A program made the translations under genes and the position numbers. 64,000 bases of DNA from Diphasiastrum complanatum (lineage: Eukaryota > Streptophyta > Lycopodiopsida > Lycopodiales > Lycopodiaceae). Below are positions 11,776-22,750 of this stretch, one piece after another. How positions within the stretch are numbered: the first letter of the stretch is position 1; each line of letters opens with the position of its first letter. Under the pieces are notes generated by a model. It saw nothing but the letters and a program-made list of their open reading frames with translations, was not told the origin of the DNA and searched no databases. Location: positions 36,280,496-36,344,495 of the forward strand of contig CM055109.1 in NCBI GenBank assembly GCA_029204225.1, written 5' to 3'.

Positions 11776-12159
11776 GAATATAATAATTCTTCAACTTTTA
11801 GGCTCTGTTCTAATGCACCTAGCACTCACTTTCCTCTCAACAAATGATGGATAAGGAGATCTCAGAAGATCTAGGACCCTAAAACACTTCTATCTTGAAC
11901 CTGGCTGGTTTCCAAGCATAGAAAGGAAGATTGAAACACATGCAACACTTTGCACACACTAAGAATGGATTACAAAATCAAACCGACCTGACCACACTCG
12001 TGCTTAAGCTTTCAAACTTTCCAACAAGTGGCCAAATCAAGTTATGATGTGAAGAGTTACTTGCATTCTTAGAAAATACACAAGAGTAGGCTGCCAAGAA
12101 TACCTAGAATTGAACAAACTTGTACTTTGAAAGCAGGCTGGCCAGTAAAAACACCAGAT
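11776..12159 (-). other. Leader and possible 5' LTR of the copia-like element
   Basis: Twenty-five bases upstream of the gag ATG, 11801-11813 reads GGCTCTGTTCTAA on the plus strand. This partly matches the reverse complement of the Met-tRNA primer site and may be a mutated copy. The DNA to the right would then be the 5' LTR. I could not align it convincingly with the LTR remnant at 7958-8257. Confidence 0.35.
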
Positions 12160-13785
12160 CCAATCCAATAACATCACCACTACTGATGAGTTGTCTGAAA
12201 TGCCCTTACATCTAACCAATCCACTCAGCGAACGAGGCAACATCAAAATTCCAGCTACCCATCATCAGTCCCATGAAGTTTTAGCAATACTCGATGCTGG
12301 CTCCGGTGTCAATATCATTTCTACATCCCTCATGATAGAATGGAATCTAAGAGACAAGCTAGCCAAATCCACTTGTCATCTTCGGATGGCTAATCAAAGT
12401 GTGGTCCGACCTACTAGTTTCCTTCCACACGTGCTGATCAAACTAGGAGGTCTCAAGTTTTCTATCGATCTCGTAGTACTTGATATTCCCAATAATGCCT
12501 ATTCTTATGAATTAGTACTTGGTCATCCGTGGCTCACCAATGCACGAGTCGTTCATGACTGGAGCAAAGGCCGAGTCACTTTTGGAAATCGTGACAATTC
12601 TGTCACCATTGATTCAACGGGTAAACTCAAACCTGCACGCATCCATGACGAAGGGTCCTCAACCACCAACTCAATATTTGAGCCATACCAGTTTAGCCAC
12701 GGAAAAGGTCATTATGTTAAATCTACTAATATCATAAATTGGAGTCACAGTCTAGCTACCATTGATTGTGTGAATGCCGATTACTGTGCTCAGTGTCAGG
12801 ATAATTGTACCTCTCCACTCCCAATCGATCACGACCAATTACCTGATCTGGATACACCTATCATTAATATCAATTTTATTGATATTCTCCCACACCATGA
12901 TGAGCTACTAAATGTTGTATGGCTACCTACTAATGAATCAGACAATTTATTCATCGATGACAAGAATGTCTTACGAATTCAAAATTGCCCAGAAGATTTG
13001 GACATTTTTGATATTTAGATCCTCAATTATATGGAGGCACTCCCACTTAGGACCTATCCGCAACATGCTTCCAAGGTGGAACCAGTTGCCAAGGTTACAA
13101 TTAAAAAGCCTGAGACAAAATTCTACCGTCCCAAACGCCCACACTATCCATGGGATCTCTGTGAAGAGGAGACCATCTTTCAAATTGATGACGAGATCCT
13201 CCATGATGTACCAACCGTCCCTCATCCACACACATCTCCACCACCAAAGCCTCAACCATGTGGTCATACTATGAAAGAGAAAATAAAAAAACCGCTTCAA
13301 ATTCAACCGCCTGACCTCACAATTGTTAGGGAAATTCCTGAGACTGCCTCTGTTCCTACACCAGCCCCCGAACGTTCCCAATCACCATCCCGACACAAGA
13401 AAGGCAAGTCCCCCCTTAAATCTCCCGCCCATGATGTTCTTGCATATTTTAAGGACTATACGATCGAGGATGTCACAATCCAATTACCCCAAGCTCAACG
13501 TGAGCCAACTGGTAATTCACCCTACGAAGGCCTTACACAAACTATAATCCTTTATCTGAGTGAGCCAAATGAAACCAACGAATATCTTGTCCACGTCAGA
13601 GCTCATCTCAATCGCGAACAACGTAGATGGCTTGAAAAGCTCCTGCGCAAATATTGACATGTCTTTGCCTGGACCTATAAAGACATGAAAGGCGTCTCAC
13701 CCCAAGTAGTTGTGCATCGTATCCCGCTTAAACCGGGTGCGCAGCTCACTGCTAGTCGTCCATACAGATGCAATCCCATCTATAA
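12160..13785 (+). pseudogene. Ty3/gypsy protease to start-of-RT fragment
   Basis: The long frame 12191-13018 contains a retropepsin: AILDAGSGVNIIS near 12286-12324 is the active-site segment, and ELVLGHPWL near 12510-12540 is the second conserved block. A stop at 13018 separates it from 13031-13657, a proline-rich linker ending in the sequence that precedes gypsy RT (LNREQRRWLEKLL). After the stop at 13657 the frame continues with FAWTYKDMKGVSP and HRIPLKPGA, typical of the first residues of gypsy RT, and ends near RPYRCNPIYKA at about 13785. No RT catalytic YxDD, RNase H or integrase follows. The next sequence belongs to copia elements, so the gypsy fragment has been cut at the start of its RT domain and joined to copia DNA. 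Confidence 0.82.
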
Positions 13786-13852
13786 GGCCAGCAGTGAAGA
13801 TGGCCAATGAAATCACTTGGCTCAAACAATTCCTTGACGAACTAGGTGAAAT
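13786..13852 (+). pseudogene. Short copia RNase H scrap between gypsy and copia fragments
   Basis: The phrase KMANEITWLKQFLDELGE matches the RNase H segment seen in nearby copia remnants (16306-16360 and on the minus strand at about 19255-19195). Only about 65 bp remain, wedged between the gypsy RT start and a copia pre-integrase domain. Three unrelated breakpoints within 80 bp indicate patchwork repair or template switching. Confidence 0.7.
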
Positions 13853-16610
13853 GAGGTAACATAGAAGGTAATTTGTATCACTTATCGACAAATATTTTGT
13901 GGCACAAGAGGTTATGTCACATGAACATGGAAGCCTTGTACCAAGCCAACAAAAGTCAGAGAATCAAAGGAGTCGAAATCAAGAGTCAGATATTCGAACT
14001 ACTTGCTAATTTTGTTTTAAAGGCAAAATGACTCGAACACCTTTCAGTAAAGATGTTTATAAAGCAACCAAGGTACTGGAAATTGTGCATTCAGATATTT
14101 GTGGATCTTTCGGAGTATTGTCTTTAGGTGATGCAAAATACTTCATAACGTTTATTGATGACTTCAACAAGTTTGTTATTGTATACTTTATTCATACAAA
14201 ATCAGAAGCTTTTGAAAAGTTCATTGAGTATACGAATTGGGCTGAGAAGCAGACATGCAACAAGTTGAAGCAAATTCGCACAGATCGTGGAGGTGAGTGC
14301 GTTTCCAATGAATTCAAAACTTACTATGTTGATTGAGGTATTATGCATATGAAGACTACATCATACACACCTCAGCACAATGGAATTGCTGAACAAAGAA
14401 ATCGTACACTAATGGAAGCTGTCAGGTGTATGATGGCTCATGCAAAAGCACCAAAACAGTTGTGGGTAGAAGCAGTGGCTACATCAAATTATCTTCAGAA
14501 TTGAATTCTTAAATCTCGAATACCGGATAAAACTCCTCACGAAATATGGTGGAAGTTGAAGCCAAATCTTGCTCATGTTTGGACATTCGGATGTGCAGTT
14601 TATATGCACATACCAAACAAATTGAGAAAGAAACTCGATGAAAAGATAGAACAAGGTTTTTTGGTAGGATTCGAGTCACATTCGTCATATTATCGAGTCT
14701 GCATACCCGAAACTGATAGAATAAAAGTTGTTCAAGATGTCAAAGTCGAGGAGTCAAAGTACATAGTAGACAGTGACTTAATCGGCTATGAAATTCTCAA
14801 GACTTATTATGAGTTACCAATGACAGGAGTAAAGCAAGCAGATGTTAAACAAGAATCAGAGGGAGTTCAAGATCGAGTACCTGAAAGACTTGAATCACCA
14901 ATTCAAATTCAAGCAAAACAGGTTGAACCCGAAAATGCAGAATTGAATTCGAGACTTGTACAAACTGTGAGAAGATCTGAAAGACAAAAAAAACCACTAG
15001 TAAGGTTTGGTCAGGATGTTTCAACAAATATGGCCATCGAATTTTGTGGTTTTACAGACAAATCTCGAACATTCGAGAAAGCTATTGATGGACCAGATAA
15101 AGATCACTGGATTCAAGCAATGGAGGACGAAATGTCATCCGTGTATAAGAACAATGTATGGACACTTGCACCTATACCTGATGGAAGAAAATCAGTCAAA
15201 TGCAAGTGGATCTACAAGATCAAAACAGGTCATGGTGGAGATAACATCAAATACAATGCAAGGTTGGTTGCGAAAGGTTTTTCACAGAAATATGGGATCG
15301 ACTACACTGATACTTTCTCACCAGTAGTCAAACACACATCAATTTGCTTGTTATTTGCTTATGCAGTGCTCATGATCTCAAAATCCATATTGTGGATGAG
15401 AAAACTACTTTCGTACATGCAGAATTAGAAGAAGATTTATTCATGGATCAACCACTTGGTTTTATATAAGCCAAGAATATCCAGAATTTGGATGTCACAT
15501 GAATAAAAGCATCTATGGTCTGAAACAAGCAGCCAGACAATGGTATAGAAAGAAGGACGAAGCACTGCATTTTTTAGGCTTCGAACCTTTATTTGTTGAG
15601 TCGAATGTCTATATCAAACATGTCAAAGATGAAATTATCATTCTAGCTATTTATGTTGACGACACTCTTATCTTCTCAAGAAAAGATAAGTTAATTTCAA
15701 ATGTCAAAAGAGACATTTCTGGAATATTTGAGATCACTGACCTAGGAGAAGCAAAAATTTATCTAGACTTACAGATCGAAAGAGACTTTGAAAGTGGCAA
15801 GTTGTATCTTCACCAACAAAAGTATACTCGGAAAACTCAACATGCTCAAATGCAAAGGTGTGCATACTCCCATGATACTTGGAACAATACTGAGCAAAGT
15901 AGGTTGTCTGCAGACTCTCGAAGAAGATAAATGAATGGCCAGTACACCCTATCAAAGGCTGATTGGATCATTTTTGTATCTTGCAAACAACACCAGACTT
16001 GATATAGCATTTGCAGTATACAGGCTAAGCCAATTTAATCAAAACCTAGGATCGTTGCATTGGAAATTAGCAAAGAGAGTAGTACAATATCTCCAAGAAA
16101 CGAAAGACTATGGACTGTGTTATTCGAAGGAAGCTGGATTTCGGATCGAATCTTACAGTGATGCAAGCTGGGCATCCATGAAGGATGATATCAAAAGTAT
16201 TTCAGAAGGTTGTACTCTAGCATCTGGTACAACCATACTTTGGATAAGCAAGAAACAAACAACAGTAGCTCAATCTTCATGTGAGGCCGAATATGTAGCA
16301 GCAGCTAAGATGGCAAACGAGCTGATATGGATCAAACAGATATTGGAAGGATTTGATGAAACTATTTCTGAACCTTATGTCTTACTAATGGATAACACTT
16401 CAGCAATCATCTTACGAAAGATCATGTGTTTCATTCAAAAATAAAGCATATAGCTATCAAGTATCATGTTATTTGGGACTTAGTTGAAAAGAAGATACTG
16501 AAGACAGTCTTCATACCTACAGAGATAATACAGCTGATATCTTTACAAAGCCACTCAATAAAGTTTTGTTCGAGAAGCAGCGAAGAAGATTGGGGTTAAT
16601 CCAACTGCCC
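13853..16610 (+). pseudogene. copia integrase-RT-RNase H remnant
   Basis: Starting at the pre-integrase motif (ILWHKRLCHMN, about 13893-13925), the frame passes into the integrase: HSDICGSF, FIDDFNKFV and DRGGEC at 14028-14336. A stop near 14336 is followed by TSYTPQHNGIAEQRNRT. The integrase C-terminal part and hinge occupy 14556-15100, with RT from 15100 (KCKWIYKIK, GIDYTDTFSPVVK). A frameshift lies near 15380-15500. RT then resumes with SIYGLKQAARQWY and the catalytic YVDDTLI at about 15650-15670. RNase H (15935-16444) has SDASWAS, KKQTTVAQSSCEAEY and DNTSAI, then breaks near 16436; the tail to 16610 is frame-shifted. Gag and protease are missing. The coding order and motifs identify copia; several stops show it is dead. 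Confidence 0.88.
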
Positions 16611-16921
16611 ACTTTGAGAGGGAGCTATAGAACACCTCAACAGACAAATCTCAGTTCTACCAACAAAAAGTTGCACAGTTTAATTGAAAAAGGCTGAGAC
16701 AAGATCTTGTTGACAAAGGCTGAAAGTTTTGTGAACAGTATCTTATTGAAACTCGAAAGATTTGCAAACCGTAATTGTCACGGAATATTTATCACATTCA
16801 CGCAATATATATCTTAAATCTGCATGCTTTATTCAATCAATGTAGAAATTGCTCTATTAGTACATAAACCAAAATCAGGCATGATTGAAGACACTGATAT
16901 TAGTTTGATTTATTCACACTT
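16611..16921 (+). repeat. Purine tract and 3' LTR remnant of the copia element
   Basis: TTTGAGAGGGAGC at 16613-16625 is the purine tract; the same sequence precedes the LTR of the related minus-strand element near 18933-18945. The following 300 bp are AT-rich with no ORF and are probably the start of the 3' LTR. Its end is not identified. Confidence 0.55.
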
Positions 16922-17500
16922 TCATCGTGTTCTCTGAAGGAGAATTTTTAATATTTTTTCTATAGGGACAAAGGGGACTTGGCAATTTTTCGATTGGCAA
17001 AATTCAAAAGTGGATTGATCACCAGCATCATACATTTCTTGGGAGAAAATTTCAAGCTGTGAGGCGCTATCCTTGTCCAAATCTTCTAAAAAGACGAGAG
17101 GATGTGGAGGTGGAGGTGACTCGGTGATAGTAGGAGTGGGATCAACAGAGAGAGTATCATTTTCTTTTTCAAGATAGGAAAAAACTTTTCTAATATGAGA
17201 ATTATAAAATTTCTCTTCCCTTTCATATTTTTCAACAAGTCCGGCTAATTCAGTAGCATAGTTTTCAATGATACTCATGGAATCAGTCTTGGTTTTACCA
17301 TATTCCATATAAAGTTTAGCCCAATGTAATGTGTCCAATAGGTCAACCACACAAAGTACCCAATCCTCAGGTCCAGTAGCGTTACAGGTAGCACGATCTG
17401 TTCCATTAATAAAACTATGTAACATGACAACTTTTTTCATGCAAATAATCAAGGTCTGAATAAATAGATTAGGGGGAGGAAGGGGATCCCCATAATCCAC
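16922..17500 (-). CDS. Unrecognised 192-residue ORF next to an LTR and primer site
   Basis: I do not recognise this protein. It starts MDYGDPLPPPNLF, has an amphipathic helical central region (about residues 45-110, with WVLCVVDLLDTLHWAKLYMEYG) and a short proline run (ESPPPPHPLV), and lacks zinc knuckles, protease or polymerase motifs. It lies about 0.4 kb downstream (minus strand) of the primer-binding site at 17900-17911 and LTR 17912-18913, where an element's first ORF would sit. It could be a diverged gag or a non-autonomous element's own protein. It is an intact open frame in a region otherwise full of stops, which is the main reason to take it seriously. Confidence 0.45.
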   Translation of the reverse strand: MDYGDPLPPPNLFIQTLIICMKKVVMLHSFINGTDRATCNATGPEDWVLCVVDLLDTLHWAKLYMEYGKTKTDSMSIIENYATELAGLVEKYEREEKFYNSHIRKVFSYLEKENDTLSVDPTPTITESPPPPHPLVFLEDLDKDSASQLEIFSQEMYDAGDQSTFEFCQSKNCQVPFVPIEKILKILLQRTR

Positions 17501-17899
17501 ATAGCTGAAAAGTACACAGTACTAGAAAGCACCGTAAAGTAGAACATATTTCAAGACATCCAGCTAGTACCTGCCACCATCTCACCACACAAAACCACAC
17601 AAGTTAGCACTGTGAGGAAGACAGGTTTCAACGCTGAATGTCAGTTGTTATCCATGTACAAAATACGTTAAGCTCAACTAACCAGCTTGTAGTGTAGATA
17701 AAGTTTTTTATAGTGCAATCTTCCCTTACTAACCGTTATTTAAAGTGATAGGCCTAACCATATCGATATCGTATCAGGACGAGTGTCATACTGATCAGTT
17801 TGATGGTTTAGGTTCCTATCTTTTGTTTGAACAGGTATACTATAATGCATTTTAGAAAAGAGTGAAGACTAATGATGGAGATGAATTCGGTCGTGATGT
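17501..17899 (-). other. Non-coding leader between primer site and ORF
   Basis: No ORF or repeat stands out in these 399 bp. The position between a primer-binding site and the first ORF suggests a retrotransposon leader. Confidence 0.4.
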
Positions 17900-17911
17900 G
17901 CTCTAATACCA
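17900..17911 (-). other. Primer-binding site, Met-tRNA type with one mismatch
   Basis: On the minus strand this reads TGGTATTAGAGC, one change from TGGTATCAGAGC. It sits at the left end of the LTR 17912-18913, which also has a purine tract at its right end. Confidence 0.65.
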
Positions 17912-18913
17912 CTAATGAGAATCAGTCACGTTTCGCGAAGGCGAATCCGGCACAACTCTCTCTCTCTCAGCTTGGATGGAGTTCAGATGCAATCGCTGGG
18001 CACTGCCAGTTGAATCACTCCTACAGTCCTCCAGAGTGTAGCCAGTCACTATTGATCTACGTTTACAAAATTAATACAACATTTGACTTAATTTGAACCA
18101 AAATGAGAAATTCAAAGGAACAAGAAGAACTCAGACATACGAAATAAACAGCATATGCATTCGTATTCAAGATCAGACACAATTAGAAAATTGTTTGTAT
18201 TGATTTTTCTTCTGATTTCTTCAAGCACTGCATGCGAGTCCACACAGTACATCGGCGTGGGAGAGATACTCTTCTCTTACGGATGTGTGTCTCCCTTACT
18301 AGCAGACTTTGGATCTCTATGGATCTTGATCACAGAACTCGTCTCGCACGCAGGCGGACTTATTGTCTGTATTTTGTCTTGATTGCTTACTAGCATCAGA
18401 CTTCTGTATATTACACACTGTGTATTCTGTTTTGATATATGTCAAGTATCATCCAGTAAGTATAGTCTCTCTATGTAAACCTAATATTAGAGTGATTAAA
18501 CATCTACAACTAATCAGAGAATTACAAGAGTGGCAGATTAGCCACGACCTAGGGAGTATATGCTGATGTCATGCCATCAGATTAGATCTCTGTACTTCTG
18601 GGTACTTGTGTGATCTTAGTTGGTACTCTTTTGAGCATGAGGGCAAAACGGATTTCATTTTCACCATTGGTTTCGTTTATCTCGTCTGCCTTTCTCTCGT
18701 ACTAGACCGCAAAGGAATGTCGTTCGTGGATCTTTCGGGTTCACGAACCGTTCGTGATCCTCGTCTTTGACTTTTGTATTCTTAAACCGTTCGTCTTCGT
18801 TCCCTTTGACTTACGTGTTCACGAAACTCTTTGTGTCTCGTGTCTCTAGATATTTGAGTTTGCGAACATCTTCGTCAGGTTGAGGGCTGAAAGCTAGCAA
18901 GGCTTTGTAATCA
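17912..18913 (-). repeat. copia LTR of about 1.0 kb with purine tract on one side and primer site on the other
   Basis: The right part (about 18590-18913) is clearly repeated at 23162-23459. The segment near 18490-18560 is similar to 45965-46040. The right edge on the plus strand ends GTAATCA, giving a minus-strand start of TGATTAC. The purine tract GAGAGGGAGC lies about 20 bp further right at 18932-18943. The left edge is set only by the primer site. No gene lies inside. Confidence 0.65.
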
Positions 18914-18931
18914 AAAACATTTTGTTTCTTC

Positions 18932-19836
18932 AGCTCCCTCTCAAAGCATGATAGTTGTACGATCCCAAGACTGCTCCTGCCTCTCAAAGAGTCCTTTGTC
19001 CATAGCTTTAGTGAAGATGTCAGCAACCATATCTTTTGTTCCTATGAAGGTGGTCTGCATCATCTTTTTTTCAATTAGATCCCTGATTAGGTGATACTTG
19101 ATCAGAATGTGCTTCGTTCTGCAATGAAACACGGAATTTTTTGTCAGGTGTATTGCTGAGGTGTTGTCCATCTACAAGACCTGTGGCTTGTTTCTTGTTT
19201 CGTCCAATTCGTCCAGGAACTGCCTTAGCCAAATTATTTTGTTGGCCATCTTCGCTGCTGCTACGTACTCTGCCTCGCAGGATGACTGGGCTACAATGGT
19301 CTGCTTCTTGCTGACCCAGAGAACTACTGCTCTTGATGCAATGGTGCATCCTCCTGAGACGCTTTTACAATTGTCCTTGAGAGATGCCCAGCTAGCATTG
19401 ATGTAAGAAAGTATCTTGAGACCTGCACCACGACAATAACACAATCCATAATCTCTCGTTAATTGAAGATATTGCAAAATTCGTTTTGCAATCTTCCAAT
19501 GTGTCGAGCCTGGATTCGTGCAGAATTGGCTCATCCTGAACATTGCATAAGCAATATCAGGATGTGTGTTGTCTGCAAGGTACATCAGTGATCCTATCAG
19601 CTTCCTGTAAGGTGTGAGCTGCATCTGTTCTCTCTCTGCCTCAATTCTTGGACAGTCATCATTCGTTAGCACCGTCTCTGCGAGCATTGGAGTGTTCACT
19701 CCTTTGTAGTTCAGCATCCCAAAGTCCTTTATAATCTTCTGGGTGTATTTGGATTGGTGAAGGTATAACTTATCTCCCTCATAGTCCCTCTCAATTTGTG
19801 TTCTTACTGGAAGGATTTGCTGGATCTTCACTTCTT
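18932..19836 (-). pseudogene. copia RT C-terminus and RNase H with purine tract
   Basis: The frame 19831-19172 begins within the last part of RT (KLYLHQSKYTQKII, TPYRKLIGSLMYLA, HPDIAYAMFRMSQF). It runs into RNase H with YINASWAS, KKQTIVAQSSCEAEY and KMANKIIWLRQF. The final RNase H residues continue in another frame at 19171-18941 (DNTSAIHLTKN, TKHILIKYHLIRD), so there is one frameshift near 19172. The purine tract follows at 18932-18943. RT catalytic residues and everything upstream are missing because other element DNA abuts at about 19837. This is the 3' partner of the copia gag at 22757-23148. Confidence 0.85.
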
Positions 19837-19842
19837 AGTGAT

Positions 19843-20576
19843 TTTTTAGCACTTAAATCCAATTTTTTGCTCACTGGAATCAAACTAACTCTCACAAGCT
19901 CTTCTGTGTCCTGCTCTCACTGAGATGGAACTTCAAAATCCTCTACGAGAGTTCTTGACCACTGGAACTGAAAATTTTACTGTCTGCGATGGTTCACTGG
20001 TACTTTCCCGTCTTTTTTTCACTGGGAACTCTCGCACAGGCACTTAATCATCAATCTAATTCTCGCAAGCTTCTCAGTATCCTGGTCTCACTGAGATGGA
20101 ACTTCAGAGGGCTCTGTGAGAGTTCTTATGAAGATTTGAATTTTTTTGAATTTTTTCAAGGGTTTTTTGAATTTTTTTATGATTTTTCTCTGATTTTTAT
20201 AATCTGCTTGGAACTAACTCTCGCGGGATTCTATGCAGGTCTGGGACAGTACCCTGGAGCTGCTGCCAATCATGCAAGGGTTAATTCCCATTGATTCTGG
20301 AGATATAAAAATTTGATGAGTTTTTTTTGGCTCTTTTTCCCTCCAAAATGCAGATTGGTGTGTTTTTTGAGTTTTTTGGATGATTGGTTTGGGTTTCAAG
20401 CCCTTAGAGGTTGTTCAAGGTCTCCTCTACCCTCTCACACCTCCTCCGCTAGCTGTGAACAGTCCAAACACAAAAAAATATAGAAAACTAACTCTAAACT
20501 CCCAAAAATCTATCTAAACTACTCTAAAAAACAAGAAAATAGCTAAAATGCAACTAAACTAGTTAGTGAAAACCTA
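19843..20576 (-). repeat. Leader region of a gypsy-type element with degenerate repeats of about 165 bp
   Basis: A unit with CTCTCACAAGC, a CTGAGATGGAACTTCA block and GAGAGTTCTT recurs: starts near 19891 and 20061, with a third decayed copy near 20221. The DNA lies downstream (minus strand) of the primer site at 20577-20594 and has no ORF, as expected for an untranslated leader. Confidence 0.6.
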
Positions 20577-20594
20577 TCCCCGGCAACGGCGCCA
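20577..20594 (-). other. Primer-binding site of the TGGCGCC type (Ty3/gypsy, Asp-tRNA-like)
   Basis: On the minus strand this reads TGGCGCCGTTGCCGGGGA, the primer site used by several plant gypsy lineages and attributed to Asp-tRNA. It lies one base from the end of the LTR 20596-21407. Confidence 0.85.
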
Positions 20595-20595
20595 C

Positions 20596-21407
20596 TGTGG
20601 GGTCGAAGATCTCTCGTAGTATAGCCCTTCCACCTGTCAACAAAGGTTAGATCACTGGATAGGTGCCTCACTATGCATAGATGCTACTTTTAGTTAATTT
20701 CCTACTTTCTTCCTTAACTCTACTCACCACTATACTACTCCTCTTTAACTCTACTCCTCTACACTAACATTCATCATAGTTTGGTTGAAGGGAAGGAATG
20801 GAGAAGAAGAGATTGAGAAGAGAGGAGAAAGAGAGAGTGAGGGTGGAGGTTAGCTCAAATGCTCCTTATGCTTGCTAATGGAAAAACATTCACTATGGCA
20901 AACAATAAACATGGAAATAGAAAGCAATAGAAAACACAACCAAGAACAATAGCAAGTAGTGAATAGCAAATGAAGATACTTCTCTTCCAAAAATGGTAGA
21001 GTTTTCTCCTTCTCATTAAGCATGGAAATAGTGTACAAATGGTGCCTTTTTATAAAATGGGAAAGGCCCTTGCCCCTCAATCTTATTGGCTAATATTCAA
21101 AAGGATCCTAACTATTCATCTTGGACCCAACTTGATCCAAGGGTCCACAAAAAGTACATTAGAAATCACAAGATTCATGTGAGTCCCAATTTGGACCCAA
21201 CTCTAAAAAGTGATCTCTAAGTTTAAAAATGACATTGGGCCTCTAGTTTTATTTTATTTACAAGGCCCAAGTCAAGTTTATTTTATTTATAACTTCAATT
21301 GCACGCTCATTGGGCCATGGACTTATACACGCAGGATGCCATGCCCTCGCAACACATTTTATTGGAGGATTTTATTTATTTACACTTTGTTGGGAATACC
21401 CCCAACA
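20596..21407 (-). repeat. gypsy-type LTR of 812 bp
   Basis: On the minus strand the LTR starts TGTTGGGGGTATTCCC and ends CCCCACA, then one base, then the primer site. Its start and body match the LTR pieces at 57345-57836 (minus) and 48783-48930 (plus). A GA-rich stretch near 20790-20840 corresponds in position to the (GA)n tract in the second copy. Element 3' sequence lies on its right and leader on its left, so the LTR joins the end of one internal region to the beginning of another. Confidence 0.82.
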
Positions 21408-21425
21408 AGACCCACAGCCTGAAAT

Positions 21426-21445
21426 AGTGCCGATCCCTCGGCACT
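21426..21445. other. Perfect 8-bp-stem hairpin beside the LTR
   Basis: AGTGCCGA and TCGGCACT pair around a 4-base loop. The hairpin lies exactly 18 bp from the LTR start. Related hairpins lie 18 bp from the matching LTR at 48745-48764 and 57855-57874. Confidence 0.7.
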
Positions 21446-21473
21446 TGCTGGTTTAGGAGAGCGTTCTCTTGGA

Positions 21474-22750
21474 CTACCTCTGGTGGATGAGATATCTCGT
21501 AACGTCTTCCATGAAGTTGAGACGGTCCAGTTTCTTCGAGTCCTTTGGCGTGTGGAAGGACTTGTGGACTCCTGTCAGCCATTCCTGATCCACCCATGCT
21601 TGGAATCGTTTCGTCCAGGGATCTCCAAGGAATGCAGCTCGGTAATATACACGAGCGACTGGCAGCTGGTCTTTGACTTTGTCGGAAGCGAGCTCCTTAT
21701 TTGGATCAAAAAATATGGAGGGAAGAAAATCATCCCATTTTGTTTCAATGTCCATTAAATATTCCAAGTCCCAGGCGTAAGTGGCTGTCGTGCAGACTGT
21801 GGGATTGGGACAATTGATGTAGTGACTGGCGAATCCGGAGAGAGCCCTTCTGGCATCTACATCCGTTGTCCACCCATATTTGGATTTGATGATTGGCCAG
21901 TTGAAATTATTGAGTGTGATCTGGTCCAGAGGAGTGCCGCATTCCGCCCATTTGGATCTTCTTGGACATGGCAGGAAATGCGTGTTCACCCATAACTATT
22001 GCGGACTCGTCACGTAAGCCCTGATGGCCGTAGGGTCTCTCTCAAATAATTGTTGTGTCCACTCTGGTTGTGGTTGGAGGGCAGGTAAGGCTTGTAGTTC
22101 TTTTCCCTTGATGGTCTGAGCTGAGAATGATAGCTGTCAGCCGTCTCTTGATGACTCATGGGGATATTTGGATAAAAATTCATTGATGTTCTCCTCCACG
22201 GATTTCGGTCTTCGGAAGGCCTGGCTGACAGATATCATTCGTGCCCCTCTAGATGATGTTGCTCGGCCCTGGCTGGTGGTTGCGCCTTGGCTCTGGTCTC
22301 GCGTCTCAGCGGCCGCATCTGTCTGCCCTTGGTCTTGGCCTTCAGACCCTTGATCTGGTTGAAATCCTCCTGCTGCCTGCTGGCTCTGATCTTGGTCGGT
22401 ACTAGCCTGTATAGCGTCAAAATTAGGTGGCAGTAGAATTACCACGGGGGTAGGCTGGGCCTTCATTTTCATGTATTTCTGGCATGCCTTGAGGGCTTGC
22501 TTGGCCTGGGCGAGCTCTTGCGTTGCGCTTGTCCGATACTTATTGAACTCCGCCTGGTAGCTGTTGAGTGTTTGGCTATAAATCTACACCTGACGTCGTA
22601 GAAGATTCATCTATGATTGGGAAAGCGGCCTTGTGTCCGGTGTAGATTGAGCTAACCAAGCAAGTTTCTCATCTTGTAAGGCTTTAAGCTCCGTCCCCAG
22701 GCACGTGTTCTCTGCTTCCAAAAGTGTAAGTTGCGTCTGGATGGAGGTGC
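21474..22750 (-). pseudogene. Coiled-coil, Gln-rich ORF of a non-autonomous LTR element
   Basis: Reading the minus strand from 22750 gives a leucine-heptad segment (LTLLEAENTCLGTELKAL, then AQAKQALKACQKYMKMK). A Gln/Gly/Asp-rich stretch follows (about 22420-22250) and then a conserved-looking C-terminal domain at 21989-21474, with YGWTTDVDARRAL and RVYYRAAFLGDPW. Stops near 22615, 22585, 22137 and 22000 break it into pieces. No zinc knuckle, protease or polymerase motif is present. It ends 29 bp before the hairpin that precedes the LTR, so it is the last ORF of this element. I do not recognise the family. A structural (gag-like) role is a reasonable guess because of the coiled coil and position. 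Confidence 0.5.

Noticed and set aside
11816-12159. 5' LTR partner of the LTR remnant at 7958-8257
   Set aside because: Only scattered short words are shared, and I could not make a continuous alignment by eye.
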